Program-made: the position numbers and the translations under genes
NCBI GenBank assembly: GCA_012517325.1
Contig: JAAYVF010000121.1
Span: forward strand, 1-33,130
From: Myxococcales bacterium
GTDB lineage: Bacteria; Lernaellota; Lernaellaia; Lernaellales; Lernaellaceae
Length of the DNA stretch: 33,130 bases
Reading direction: 5' to 3'
The notes under the pieces: model-generated
The model's database searches: none
Told to the model about the DNA's origin: nothing
What the model saw: the letters and a program-made list of their open reading frames with translations, nothing else
In this document: positions 8,232 to 16,543 of the stretch, piece after piece
Position numbering within the stretch: the first letter of the stretch is position 1
How the letters are laid out: each line of letters opens with the position of its first letter

Positions 8232-9556
8232 AACCGCTCCACCCACTGCCGCATGGCCTCGCCACGCTCCTCGAAATTGGCGAACTGGTCGAAACTGGCG
8301 CAGCCCGGCGAGAGCAGCACCGCCTCGCCCGGCCGCGCCGCCGCGCGCGCCTGCGCCAAGGCCTCGGCGAAGGGGCCGACGATCCGGATCGGGATTTCCG
8401 CCAGGCCGGCTGCGATCCGCGCCGCCGCTTCGCCGTAAGCGAATACCAGCCGCGCCCGCGAGACGACATCGACGCTGATCGTCGACCAGTCGCCGCCCTT
8501 GTCGCGCCCGCCGAGAATCAGGATCACGGGCCGGTTCATCGCCCGCAGGCTTGTGCGCACCGCGCCGGGCGTGGTCGCCTTGGAATCGTTGACGTACAAC
8601 ACGCCGCTGATTTCGGCGAGCGTTTCCAGGCGATGCGCCAGGCCGCGAAACGTTTCGATCGTTTGTTGAATCGCCGCCGGCGAAGCGCCCGCCAGCCGTG
8701 CCATCAGCGCCGCCGCCGCCAGGTTCTCCCGGTTGTGCTTGCCGGGCGGCAGGTACTTCGCCGCGTCGTAGGTCTCCGGCGCGCCGTCCAACCGCAGGTG
8801 CAGAACATCGCCCGCGAACCACGCGTTGGAATCGCGGCCGCCGAAGGTGAACAAGCGGCTGCGTACGGCGAATGACTGTTCCATCACGCCCGCGTCATCC
8901 GCGTTGAGCACCGCCGCGTCGGTGGGCCATTGCCGGGCGAACAGGCGCCGCTTGGCCGCGACGTAGTCGTCGTGCGAGGCGTAACGGTCCTGGTGGTCGG
9001 GCGCCAGATTCAGCAGGGCGGCGACCGAGGGCCGCAGTTCCACGATCGTTTCCAACTGGAAGCTCGACAATTCCACGACGGCGATTTCCGGCGGGACCTC
9101 GGCGAGCAGCGCCTCGGCCAGCGGCGTGCCGAGATTGCCGCCGACGAAAGTCCGCCGGCCGTCGGCGATCAGCATTTCGCCCACCAGCGCGGTGGTCGTG
9201 GACTTACCCTTGGTGCCGGTGATGCCGATCACCGGCGCCGCCAGCAGGCGGAACGCCAGTTCGACCTCGCCGATGATTTCGACGCCGCGCTCGCGTGCCT
9301 GTTGAAAAATCGGCAAGGCCAGCGGCACGCCCGGGCTGCTGACGATGAGATCGGCCCAGGCGAACAGGGTTGCGGAGTGGCCGCCCAACTCACTCGTTTC
9401 CAGCAGCGGCGCCAACTCGCGAACCGCCGCGCGCTGTTTCTCGCCGTCGCGCGCGTCGCTGACCGCCACCTTGGCGCCGTGCCGGCGGGTCAGGCGAGCC
9501 GCCGCCACGCCGCTTTTCCCGAGGCCCGCGATCAACACCTTGCGACCCGCCAGCAT
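8228..9556 (-). CDS. murD: UDP-N-acetylmuramoylalanine--D-glutamate ligase MurD
   Basis: MurD adds D-glutamate to UDP-MurNAc-L-Ala in the cytoplasm. The N-terminal nucleotide-sugar domain opens with KVLIAGLGKSGVAAARL. The ATP loop is GITGTKGKSTTTALVGEML near residue 115. NLAPDHQDRYASHDDYVAAK carries the central-domain His and the carbamylated Lys, and YVNDSKATTPGAVR is the MurD-specific motif. The ATG at 9556 overlaps the murF stop by one base (TGATG); a GTG one codon earlier is the alternative. Its direct junction with murF leaves no room for mraY. Confidence 0.96.
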   Translation of the reverse strand: MLAGRKVLIAGLGKSGVAAARLTRRHGAKVAVSDARDGEKQRAAVRELAPLLETSELGGHSATLFAWADLIVSSPGVPLALPIFQQARERGVEIIGEVELAFRLLAAPVIGITGTKGKSTTTALVGEMLIADGRRTFVGGNLGTPLAEALLAEVPPEIAVVELSSFQLETIVELRPSVAALLNLAPDHQDRYASHDDYVAAKRRLFARQWPTDAAVLNADDAGVMEQSFAVRSRLFTFGGRDSNAWFAGDVLHLRLDGAPETYDAAKYLPPGKHNRENLAAAALMARLAGASPAAIQQTIETFRGLAHRLETLAEISGVLYVNDSKATTPGAVRTSLRAMNRPVILILGGRDKGGDWSTISVDVVSRARLVFAYGEAAARIAAGLAEIPIRIVGPFAEALAQARAAARPGEAVLLSPGCASFDQFANFEERGEAMRQWVERL

Positions 9557-10959
9557 CACAGCGCTTCCCCTTTCAAACCGCGCACCACGCGTTCCATCCG
9601 CATGCCGCGACTACCCTTGACCAGAATGACATCGCCGCGCCGGCCGGTCCGCCGCAGTTCGTCGACGATCGCAGCGTGATCGCCGGCCAGCACGATCCGT
9701 TGCGGATCCATCTTTTCCTCGCGCGCGCCCGCGGCCACGAGCGGCGACATTTCGCCCAGCAAGAACAGCCGGTCCAGCCCGATCTTTGCCGCGTGACGGC
9801 CGAGCCGCCGGTGCGCGGCCTCGGCCTCGGGGCCGAGTTCGAACATGTCGCCGAGCACCGCGATCTTGCGCCCCTCGCCCGCCAGTTCGTCGAGCGCCGC
9901 GAGCGCCGCGTCCATGCTGCGCGGATTGGCGTTGTAGCAGTCGTCGATCACCGTGATGCCGAAAATGTTGAGCACCCGGCTGCGCATGGCGGGTGGCCGG
10001 AACTGTTCCAGCCCGCGGACGATCGCCTCGAGCGGAACGCCGAACGCGTGGCCGGCGGCGGCCGCCGCCAAGGCGTTGCCGACGTTGTGGCGGCCGAACG
10101 TCGCCAGGTAAACGTCGGCCCGGCGGCCGGCGATTTCCATCGTCACCGCGATGCCCTCGAAGCCCTTGGGCTCGACGGCCAGCGCCTTCACCTCGGCCGG
10201 GCCGTCGGCGGCCAGCGAGAAGTAGATCGTGCGGAAGGGCTTGCCCGCGCCCATCGAGGCGACCCGCGGGTCGTCGGCGTTGAGCACCGCGATGTGGCCG
10301 GCGCCGAAATTTTCCAGCAGCTCGCCCTTGGCCTGGGCGACCGCGCCGATCGTCTTGAGGTGTTCGAGGTGCACCGCGCTGACGTTGGTGATCACGCCGA
10401 TCGTCGGCCGGGCGATTTCGGCCAGGCGCCGGATTTCGCCGCGCAGGCTCATGCCCATTTCGAGCAGCACCACCTCGTGTTCGGGCTGGATCTTGAGCAC
10501 CGACAACGGTAGGCCGATCAGGTTGTTGAAGTTGCCTTCGTTGCGCAACACCTTGCCGGGACGGGCCGCCTGCAGCACCTCGAACAACATTTCCTTGGTC
10601 GTGGTCTTACCGGTCGAACCGGTCACCGCCAGCACCGGCAACCGCCGCTCGGCCAGGGTGCCGCGCGCCAGTTCGCCCAGGGCGTACAGCGTGTCCTCCA
10701 CCCGGATCACCGCTACGCCGGGCCGCGCCGGCGGCGCGATTTCCTCATCGACCACCAGGCCGGCGGCGCCCTGGGCGACCGCGGTTTCCAGGAAGCGGTG
10801 GCCGTTGAAATTCGGCCCCTTCAGGGCGATGAAACATTCGCCGGGCCGCAGCGCGCGCGTATCGGTGGTGACGCCGGTGAAGGCGATCTCCGGCGATCCG
10901 GCCGCCAACCGGCCGCCGCTCAGCCGCGCCACGCTTCCCGCCTGTAACAATTCGTTCAT
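9556..10959 (-). CDS. murF: UDP-N-acetylmuramoyl-tripeptide--D-alanyl-D-alanine ligase MurF
   Basis: MurF adds D-Ala-D-Ala to the UDP-MurNAc tripeptide, completing the soluble precursor. The N-terminal domain contains TGVTTDTRALRPGECFIALKG, diagnostic of MurE and MurF. The ATP loop is VTGSTGKTTTKEMLFEVL near residue 112. The MurF-type segments NEGNFNNLIGLPLSVL and VIDDCYNANPRSMDAAL are present. The length of 467 residues is typical. It starts four bases after the murE stop, and its stop overlaps the murD start. Confidence 0.96.
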   Translation of the reverse strand: MNELLQAGSVARLSGGRLAAGSPEIAFTGVTTDTRALRPGECFIALKGPNFNGHRFLETAVAQGAAGLVVDEEIAPPARPGVAVIRVEDTLYALGELARGTLAERRLPVLAVTGSTGKTTTKEMLFEVLQAARPGKVLRNEGNFNNLIGLPLSVLKIQPEHEVVLLEMGMSLRGEIRRLAEIARPTIGVITNVSAVHLEHLKTIGAVAQAKGELLENFGAGHIAVLNADDPRVASMGAGKPFRTIYFSLAADGPAEVKALAVEPKGFEGIAVTMEIAGRRADVYLATFGRHNVGNALAAAAAGHAFGVPLEAIVRGLEQFRPPAMRSRVLNIFGITVIDDCYNANPRSMDAALAALDELAGEGRKIAVLGDMFELGPEAEAAHRRLGRHAAKIGLDRLFLLGEMSPLVAAGAREEKMDPQRIVLAGDHAAIVDELRRTGRRGDVILVKGSRGMRMERVVRGLKGEAL

Positions 10960-10963
10960 CCGG

Positions 10964-12475
10964 CTATGCCTTCAAGCGGGCGGCCAGTGCCGCCGCCGCG
11001 ACCTCGCGGTCGTCGAAGTGAATCCGCGCGGAGCCGATGATCTGGTAATCCTCGTGGCCCTTGCCGGCGATCAGCACCACGTCGCCCGGCCGCGCGGCCC
11101 GCACCACCAATTGAATCGCCTTGGCCCGGTCGGGTTCGACCGCATAAACCGGCCCGTTGTTCCAGCCGGCGACCTCAGAGGGCTCGATCCGCCGCCGCCC
11201 CATTCTTTCCACACCGGGCAGAATCTGCTCGATGATCGCCTGCGGCGTTTCGGTGCGCGGGTTGTCGCTGGTCACCAGGGTCAGATCGGCCTGCTGCGCC
11301 ACCGCCGCGCCCATCAGCGGCCGTTTGCCGCGATCGCGATCGCCGCCGCACCCGAAGACCACCAGCAGCCGGCCGCGCGCCAGCCGCCGCATGGTCGAAC
11401 CGACGTTCGCCAGCGCGTCGGGCGTGTGGGCGTAGTCGACCAACACCAGAAAGTCCTGGTGCCCGACGGGTTCCAGGCGGCCGGGAATGTGCCGGCATTT
11501 GGCCAACCCGGCCCGGACCAGCTCACCGTCGATCCGCAGGCCCAGGCAGACCGCGGCCGCCGCCAGGATGTTCATCGCCTGAAAATCGCCGAGCAGCGGG
11601 CAGCCGATTTCCAGTTCCCGATCGCCGTATTGCAGGCGCCCGCGGATTCCGTCGAAATCGCAAATCACCTCGCGCCAGTAAACCTGCCCTTCGCCGCCGA
11701 AACCGACCGTCGGCACGGGCGTCGCCTTGCGGATGGTCAGGCCGGCGGGATCCTCCAGGTTGACCGCCGCGAACACGCGGGGTTTGACCGAAGCCGACAC
11801 CGGCAAAATCTCGTCGAACAGGCGCTTTTTCGCCGCCAGGTAGGCGTCCAGTTCCCCGTGGAAGTCCAGGTGGTCCCGCGAGAGGTTGGTGAACACGCCC
11901 ACGTCGAATTGACAACCGGTGACCCGGCGAAGTTGCAAGGCATGGCTACTGACTTCCATGACGACCGTATCCACGCCCTTGGCCTTCATTTCGAGCAGGG
12001 TTTGCACCAATTCCGGCGCTTCCGGGGTGGTGAAGCGGTTGGGCGTGACGATGCCGTCGTAGTGGGTGTTGACCGTGCCGATGACGCCGACCTCGCGGCC
12101 CTGTTCGCGCAGGATGGCCTCGAGCAGGTACGTTACCGAGGTTTTGCCGTTGGTGCCGGTCACGCCGATCAGCGTCAGGTCGGCGGTCGGATCGCCGGCC
12201 AGCCGGTGCGCGGCGACGGCGGCGAAACGGCGCGCGTCGGCGACCCGCACCAGGGGGACGCCGCGAGTGTCGATGTCATCCTCGGCGGCGATGGCGACGG
12301 CGCCGGCGGCCAGCGCCTGGGGAACGAATTTGGCGCCGTCGGTCTGCTGGCCGCGAATGGCGACGAACAGATCGCCCGGTTGCACCTGACGGGAATCGAC
12401 GAGCGCCCGCCGCACCTCGACGTCCTGGTTGGCGGCGGCCCACGGCAAATCGGCAATCAGTTGGCTCAGCAGCAT
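10964..12475 (-). CDS. murE: UDP-MurNAc-L-alanyl-D-glutamate--2,6-diaminopimelate ligase MurE
   Basis: MurE adds the third residue of the stem peptide. The ATP loop is GVTGTNGKTSVTYLL (glycine 107 to threonine 112). The substrate loop TTPEAPELVQTL and the central motif EVSSHALQLRRV are present, with the carbamylated Lys in YLAAKKRLF near 216. The motif DNPR at residues 404-407 is the known determinant for meso-diaminopimelate; lysine-adding enzymes lack it. This is the best evidence in the window for the peptidoglycan chemotype. The gene begins 12 bases after ftsI, with GAGAGG ahead of the ATG. Confidence 0.96.
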   Translation of the reverse strand: MLLSQLIADLPWAAANQDVEVRRALVDSRQVQPGDLFVAIRGQQTDGAKFVPQALAAGAVAIAAEDDIDTRGVPLVRVADARRFAAVAAHRLAGDPTADLTLIGVTGTNGKTSVTYLLEAILREQGREVGVIGTVNTHYDGIVTPNRFTTPEAPELVQTLLEMKAKGVDTVVMEVSSHALQLRRVTGCQFDVGVFTNLSRDHLDFHGELDAYLAAKKRLFDEILPVSASVKPRVFAAVNLEDPAGLTIRKATPVPTVGFGGEGQVYWREVICDFDGIRGRLQYGDRELEIGCPLLGDFQAMNILAAAAVCLGLRIDGELVRAGLAKCRHIPGRLEPVGHQDFLVLVDYAHTPDALANVGSTMRRLARGRLLVVFGCGGDRDRGKRPLMGAAVAQQADLTLVTSDNPRTETPQAIIEQILPGVERMGRRRIEPSEVAGWNNGPVYAVEPDRAKAIQLVVRAARPGDVVLIAGKGHEDYQIIGSARIHFDDREVAAAALAARLKA

Positions 12476-12487
12476 CTTGTCCCTCTC

Positions 12488-14563
12488 TCAACCCTGCGGT
12501 GAAAATTCGACCGTGACCTGTCGCGGTTCGGTCAGCCGGGCGCCGGGCGCCGGATCCTGACGCACCGCGACTCCCGAGCCTTGCAGCGACACGTTCAATT
12601 TGAGCTGATCCGCCAATTTGCGGGCCATGCGCATCGACAGGCCCAGAAAATTCGGCATCACGTCCTCTTCCGTCGTCACCAGCACCGGGTCGTCATCCAC
12701 TTCCGCGTCGAGGCGGCGCGTGGCGTGGCTTTCGAGCACGGCGGCCAGCTTGTTCTCTTCCTTCTGTCGCGCGGCGAACACGCCCAAGTAATCGAGCGAG
12801 CGCACCGCGATTTCGCGGAAGGCCGGTGCCGCGACGATGCCACCGTAGCCGGTGCCCGCGGGCTCGTCGACCACCACGATGATCCCCAACCGCGGGTCCT
12901 CGCCGGGCACCAGGCCGACGAAACTGCCGACGCGCTTGGTCGGGTGATATTTACCGGTCCGCGGGTCCACCTTGTAGGCGGTGCCGGTCTTGCCCGCCAC
13001 CAGAAAATCCTTCAGCGCCGCCTGCGTACCTGTGCCGCCTTCCTGCGTGACCAGCGTCATCATCTGCACCACTTCACGGGCGACTTTCTCGCTCAACACC
13101 CGCCGCACAATCTGCGGATTGTTGCGCTGGATCACCGTGCCGTCCGCCGCGATCACTTCCGACACCAGGTAAGGCTTCATCAGGCGGCCGCCGTTGCCGA
13201 GGGTCGCCATGGCGTTGAGCAACTGAATGGAAGTGACGCTGATGCCCTGGCCGTAACCCTGGGTGGCCAGGTCGATCGGATACCAGGTTTCGTAGTTGCG
13301 CATCTGACCCGTGGTTTCCACCGAAAAGTCGACGCCGGTCCGCTGGCCGAAACCGAAATTCCGGAACCCTTGAAACATGCCTTTGTTGCCGACGCGCAGG
13401 GCGAGCTTGGCGGCGCCGATATTCGAGCTGACGCGAATGATTTCCGCCGGGGTCAGCGCGCCGTGCGCATGCGTATCGTGAATGATGTGGCCGCCGAACG
13501 ACCACGACCCGCCCTGGCAGTCGATTTTCTCGTCGAGGCGGACCTTGCCGTCTTCCAACGCGATCGCCACGGTGATCGGTTTCATCGTCGAACCGGGCTC
13601 GTACATGTCCAGCGTCGGGTGATTGCGCCGGTCGAAGGGCTGGGAACGGCCCGCCTGCTCGGGTAGGAACGACGGGCGATTGGCCATGGCCAGGATTTCG
13701 CCGGTGCGCACGTCCATGACCAGCGCCCAGGTCGCCGCCGGGTGGTGCTTTTCCACCACGCCGTCCAGCGCCGTCTCGGCGAACCATTGGATTTTCGAAT
13801 CCAGCGTCAGGCGCAGGGTACGGCCGTCCTGGCGGCCGACGGTGCGCACGCCCTCGGTATAAAAAGTCTGCCCCTTGGCGTCCTTCATGGCCGCGATGTG
13901 GCCCGGCTCGCCGGCCAGGGTCTTATCGAATTTTTGTTCCAGCCCTTCCAGGCCCAGCAGGTCGATGTTGGTGAAGCCGAGCACGGCGGCCGCCATGCCG
14001 GCGAACGGATAGCGGCGCTCGGATTCCTTGATCCGACCGACGCCGAGCAACAGTTTGGGATCGGTCTTGTCGAGCACCGCGATCTGTTCCGGCGGCACCT
14101 TGCGTTTGATCCATTCGTAGCGGCGGCTGCTTTGCAATTTCTGCAGGACGGTGGCTTCGTCCAGTTTCAGGATCGTGGCGAGGAGATGCGCGGTTTCCGG
14201 CGGCGTTTTGACGAATTTCGGATCGACGAAAATCGAGTCGGTATCGATGGTGATGGCCAGGCGTTCGCCGTTGCGGTCGATGATTTCGCCGCGCGGCTTG
14301 GCCAGCTCGATCGCGGTGTTGTGGCGGATTTCCGCTTCCTTGGTCAGATCGTCGTGGCAAAAGACGGTGAGATAGACGGCCCGGGTCGTCAGCGCCAGAA
14401 AGCCGATCACGAAAATCAGGAAAACGAGGGAAACCCGCAGGCGGCGCATTTCCTCGAAATCGGCCGAGGCGCTGGCGACGACCGGCCGGGCCTGCCAGGA
14501 ACGGACAAACGCCGGGTGCCGTTGCCGGTAGCGGTTGCGGATGTCGAGGCTAACGGGTCTCAC
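12488..14563 (-). CDS. ftsI: Septal peptidoglycan transpeptidase FtsI (PBP3) with PASTA domain
   Basis: FtsI is a class B penicillin-binding protein that cross-links septal peptidoglycan with FtsW. One transmembrane helix spans about residues 43-60. The PBP dimerisation domain follows (AKPRGEIIDRNGERLA at 88-103). The three transpeptidase motifs are STMK with catalytic Ser325, SSN at 379-381, and KTGT at 525-528. Residues from about 630 form one PASTA domain (MPNFLGLSMRMARKLADQ and RQDPAPGARL), absent from E. coli FtsI but common in Gram-positive and deltaproteobacterial homologues. The start is a GTG 14 bases inside ftsL. The length is 691 residues. Confidence 0.95.
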   Translation of the reverse strand: MRPVSLDIRNRYRQRHPAFVRSWQARPVVASASADFEEMRRLRVSLVFLIFVIGFLALTTRAVYLTVFCHDDLTKEAEIRHNTAIELAKPRGEIIDRNGERLAITIDTDSIFVDPKFVKTPPETAHLLATILKLDEATVLQKLQSSRRYEWIKRKVPPEQIAVLDKTDPKLLLGVGRIKESERRYPFAGMAAAVLGFTNIDLLGLEGLEQKFDKTLAGEPGHIAAMKDAKGQTFYTEGVRTVGRQDGRTLRLTLDSKIQWFAETALDGVVEKHHPAATWALVMDVRTGEILAMANRPSFLPEQAGRSQPFDRRNHPTLDMYEPGSTMKPITVAIALEDGKVRLDEKIDCQGGSWSFGGHIIHDTHAHGALTPAEIIRVSSNIGAAKLALRVGNKGMFQGFRNFGFGQRTGVDFSVETTGQMRNYETWYPIDLATQGYGQGISVTSIQLLNAMATLGNGGRLMKPYLVSEVIAADGTVIQRNNPQIVRRVLSEKVAREVVQMMTLVTQEGGTGTQAALKDFLVAGKTGTAYKVDPRTGKYHPTKRVGSFVGLVPGEDPRLGIIVVVDEPAGTGYGGIVAAPAFREIAVRSLDYLGVFAARQKEENKLAAVLESHATRRLDAEVDDDPVLVTTEEDVMPNFLGLSMRMARKLADQLKLNVSLQGSGVAVRQDPAPGARLTEPRQVTVEFSPQG

Positions 14564-14924
14564 CGATGACGACCACCTGTTCCGGTTTCGGCGCGGCCAG
14601 GTTCAGGCTCGGCGCCAGTTTCTCCAGCCGTTCGGGGCTGCGCATCACCTGCCATTGCACACTGAGATCCTCGGTCTCCATTTCCAGCGACCGGACGCGT
14701 TCGCTCAAAACCGACATTTCCTTGGCGTAATGGACCGCCTCGCTGCGCACGCGCACCAGCGAAAATACCAGCAGAAACCCGAGCCCCACCGCGCCCACCG
14801 TCAGCAGGACGCCGCTCCACCCGATGCGCTCGTCGAGCAGAGACAACAAAAACCGGCGCCAACCGGCCTTTTTCGCGATCGGCCGCCGTTCGCTCCGGGA
14901 ACGCGAGAAGATCAGTTCCGTCAT
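14550..14924 (-). CDS. ftsL: Cell division protein FtsL
   Basis: FtsL is a small bitopic divisome protein that pairs with FtsB and FtsQ through a coiled coil and activates FtsWI. The 124 residues show a basic cytoplasmic N-terminus, one transmembrane helix at about 38-58 (VLLTVGAVGLGFLLVFSLV), and a heptad-like segment (EAVHYAKEMSVLSERVRSLEME). It ends with MRSPERLEKLAPSLNLAAP, the usual FtsL ending. FtsL sequences diverge widely, so position between rsmH and ftsI carries much of the weight. It overlaps ftsI by 14 bases. Confidence 0.88.
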   Translation of the reverse strand: MTELIFSRSRSERRPIAKKAGWRRFLLSLLDERIGWSGVLLTVGAVGLGFLLVFSLVRVRSEAVHYAKEMSVLSERVRSLEMETEDLSVQWQVMRSPERLEKLAPSLNLAAPKPEQVVVIGETR

Positions 14925-14954
14925 GATCGCATCCTCACCGCCGCTGTTTTTTTT

Positions 14955-15881
14955 TTATTTCTTTTCCGCCACCCGCAGCTTGGCGCTGCGAGCCCGCGGA
15001 TTTCGTTCGATTTCCGCCTCGGTCGGCACGATCGGTTTGCGCGTCAGCACCCGCAACCGCGGCTCTTTACCGCAAACGCAACGCGGCAGGTCGGGCGGAC
15101 AGGTGCAACCTTTGGCCGCCGCGCGCCATTCCTGCTTCACCAGCCGGTCTTCCAGGCTGTGGTAGGTCACCACCGCCAACCGGCCGCCGGAGCGGACGGC
15201 CCGTTCCGCCGCCGCGAGAAACGCGGCCAGCGCGCCCAGTTCGTCGTTCACCGCGATGCGCAGCGCCTGAAAGACCTGCGTCGCCGCGTCGACGTCCCGC
15301 CGCCGGGCGCCGCCCACGGCCCGGTGCACCAGCTCGCGCAGCACCGTGCCCGTGAACGGCAATCCCGCCTCGCGATGGGCCAGCACCGCCCGGACCACCG
15401 CCGACCAGCGCGGCTCCTCGCCGTACTCGCGCAGGATGCGGCCCAATTCGGCCGCCGGCAGCCGCCGCAGCAGTTCCGCCGCGGTGTGCGGCGCCCGCCG
15501 ATCCATTCGCATGTCCACTTCCGCCTCGCTGCGAAACGAGAACCCGCGCTCCGGATCGTCGAGCTGAAAGCTGCCGAGGCCCAAATCCGCGCAGATCGCA
15601 TCGACCGATTCGATTGCGAAAGAACGAAGCACTTCCTCGAGATCACGAAAATTCGCCCGGACAAAGCGAATGTGCCGAAATCGCGCCAGGCGTGTTTGAG
15701 TCAGTTGAAGCGCCGCGTCGTCCTGATCGAGCGCGATCACCGTGCCGCTGTCGCCCACCGCTTCCGCGATGGCTTCGGTGTATCCGCCCGCCCCGCAGGT
15801 CGCGTCGACCACGACGCTTCCCGCCGATATCCCAATGCCCTCGAGAACCTCCGCCAGCAGCACCGGCAGGTGCGCCGGCAT
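14955..15881 (-). CDS. rsmH: 16S rRNA (cytosine(1402)-N(4))-methyltransferase RsmH
   Basis: RsmH (MraW) methylates N4 of C1402 in 16S rRNA, in the ribosomal P site, using S-adenosylmethionine. The protein opens HLPVLLAEVL, then the SAM site VVDATCGAGGYTEAIAEA. ADLGLGSFQLDDPERGFSFR and the C-terminal VVTYHSLEDRLVKQEWR are family signatures; the last segments CTCPPDLPRCVCG and ELARNPRARSAKLRV-like ending are also typical. The ATG at 15881 overlaps the mraZ stop by one base (TGATG). A longer frame exists upstream but lies inside mraZ. A run of ten A follows the stop on the coding strand. Confidence 0.96.
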   Translation of the reverse strand: MPAHLPVLLAEVLEGIGISAGSVVVDATCGAGGYTEAIAEAVGDSGTVIALDQDDAALQLTQTRLARFRHIRFVRANFRDLEEVLRSFAIESVDAICADLGLGSFQLDDPERGFSFRSEAEVDMRMDRRAPHTAAELLRRLPAAELGRILREYGEEPRWSAVVRAVLAHREAGLPFTGTVLRELVHRAVGGARRRDVDAATQVFQALRIAVNDELGALAAFLAAAERAVRSGGRLAVVTYHSLEDRLVKQEWRAAAKGCTCPPDLPRCVCGKEPRLRVLTRKPIVPTEAEIERNPRARSAKLRVAEKK

Positions 15882-16336
15882 CAGCTCAAGTCCGCCGCCA
15901 GGGCGGCTTTCGCCTCCGCGAACTGTTTCGCCGATTCCGCGAAGACCTTGGCCCACGATTCCGCGTCCCAGATCCGGAAGCGGTCCGTGGCGCCCACGAC
16001 GATGATCTCGTGGTCCAGCCCGGCCTGATCGCGCAGGTGCTGCGGGATCAAGAGCCGCCCCGCTGTATCCAGCGCCACCGCGTGGGCCGGCGTGACGTAG
16101 AAGTTGCGAAACACTTCCACCCGCGGGTCCATCTGCGGCCGTTCCTGGAATTTCCGTAAAAACTTATCCCAGACCGGCAGCGGCACGACTTCCAGGCAGG
16201 AAAAACCCTGATCCTGGTAGTTGGTCACCACGAGTTGGTCGATCGCCTGCTTTTCGAGGATCTCCCGGTAGGGTTTGGGTACACTGGCCCGACCTTTGAT
16301 ATCGATCTTTATCGGGTAGGTGCCCATGAACTGCAC
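15881..16336 (-). CDS. mraZ: Transcriptional regulator MraZ
   Basis: MraZ is a DNA-binding protein of the SpoVT/AbrB-like fold that forms a ring-shaped oligomer and controls the dcw promoter. Two tandem AbrB-like repeats are visible: one with KIDIKGRASVPKPYREIL near residue 10, the second with AVALDTAGRLLIPQHLRDQ near 85. I start at the GTG at 16336. GAGG lies six bases ahead, and the resulting QFMGTYPIKID matches the usual MFMGEY opening. A GTG at 16348 is possible but its ribosome site would lie inside the gene. The length of 151 residues agrees with the family. Its presumed operator is in the promoter just upstream. Confidence 0.95.
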   Translation of the reverse strand: MQFMGTYPIKIDIKGRASVPKPYREILEKQAIDQLVVTNYQDQGFSCLEVVPLPVWDKFLRKFQERPQMDPRVEVFRNFYVTPAHAVALDTAGRLLIPQHLRDQAGLDHEIIVVGATDRFRIWDAESWAKVFAESAKQFAEAKAALAADLS

Positions 16337-16380
16337 AGGGTTCCTCACACACTTTTTGGGTTTTCATGACACTGGGCGAC

Positions 16381-16409
16381 ATTTTGCCCCACCATTTCCC
16401 ACATGTCAA
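16381..16409 (-). promoter_or_regulatory. dcw cluster promoter (sigma70-like)
   Basis: On the minus strand TTGACA (16404-16409) matches the consensus -35 exactly. After 17 bases it is followed by CAAAAT (16381-16386), four of six matches to the -10. This places the start point near 16374, about 38 bases before the mraZ GTG. It is the only convincing promoter I see before the 14-gene cluster. Confidence 0.75.
16387..16401 (-). promoter_or_regulatory. MraZ operator (two TGGGN boxes)
   Basis: On the minus strand TGGGA and TGGGG are separated by five bases, a ten-base period. In E. coli and Mycoplasma, MraZ binds direct repeats of this kind (TGGGN with 5-nt spacers) ahead of its own gene. Here both boxes lie between the -35 and the -10, so bound MraZ would block RNA polymerase. 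Only two boxes are seen; E. coli has three or more. Confidence 0.7.
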
Positions 16410-16476
16410 GAAAAAAAGTTTTCCGAAACGCAACAAACTTGCGATTAAATCAGGCGATTTTTAGGTAGCGGGGGAA

Positions 16477-16518
16477 CGATCCTATATATGGATTTTTCGC
16501 ATCTTGGATCGTCCATAT
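16477..16518. repeat. Interleaved inverted repeats between Nudix gene and dcw promoter
   Basis: CGATCC (16477-16482) is complementary to GGATCG (16506-16511), and ATATGGA (16486-16492) to TCCATAT (16512-16518). The pairs cross, which is the topology of an H-type pseudoknot. The surrounding 16410-16543 is AT-richer than the rest and holds no gene. No T-tract follows on the minus strand, so it is not an ordinary terminator. It may be chance. Confidence 0.3.
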
Positions 16519-16543
16519 CTGGGATTTTCGGCAATAAAAGAAA

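Noticed and set aside
7054-8822. Upstream extension of the ftsW frame, considered as a place for mraY or murG
   Set aside because: The extension lies wholly inside murD, is Arg-, Gly- and Ala-rich, and has neither transmembrane helices nor GT28 motifs.
10229-12502. Plus-strand open frame of 757 codons over murE and murF
   Set aside because: Antisense to two clear Mur ligases; its composition is that of a shadow frame in GC-rich DNA.
14947-14956. Run of ten T (ten A on the coding strand) after rsmH, considered as a terminator or slippage site
   Set aside because: There is no stem ahead of it, the T-run is on the wrong strand for the cluster, and it lies after the stop codon so slippage would not alter a protein.
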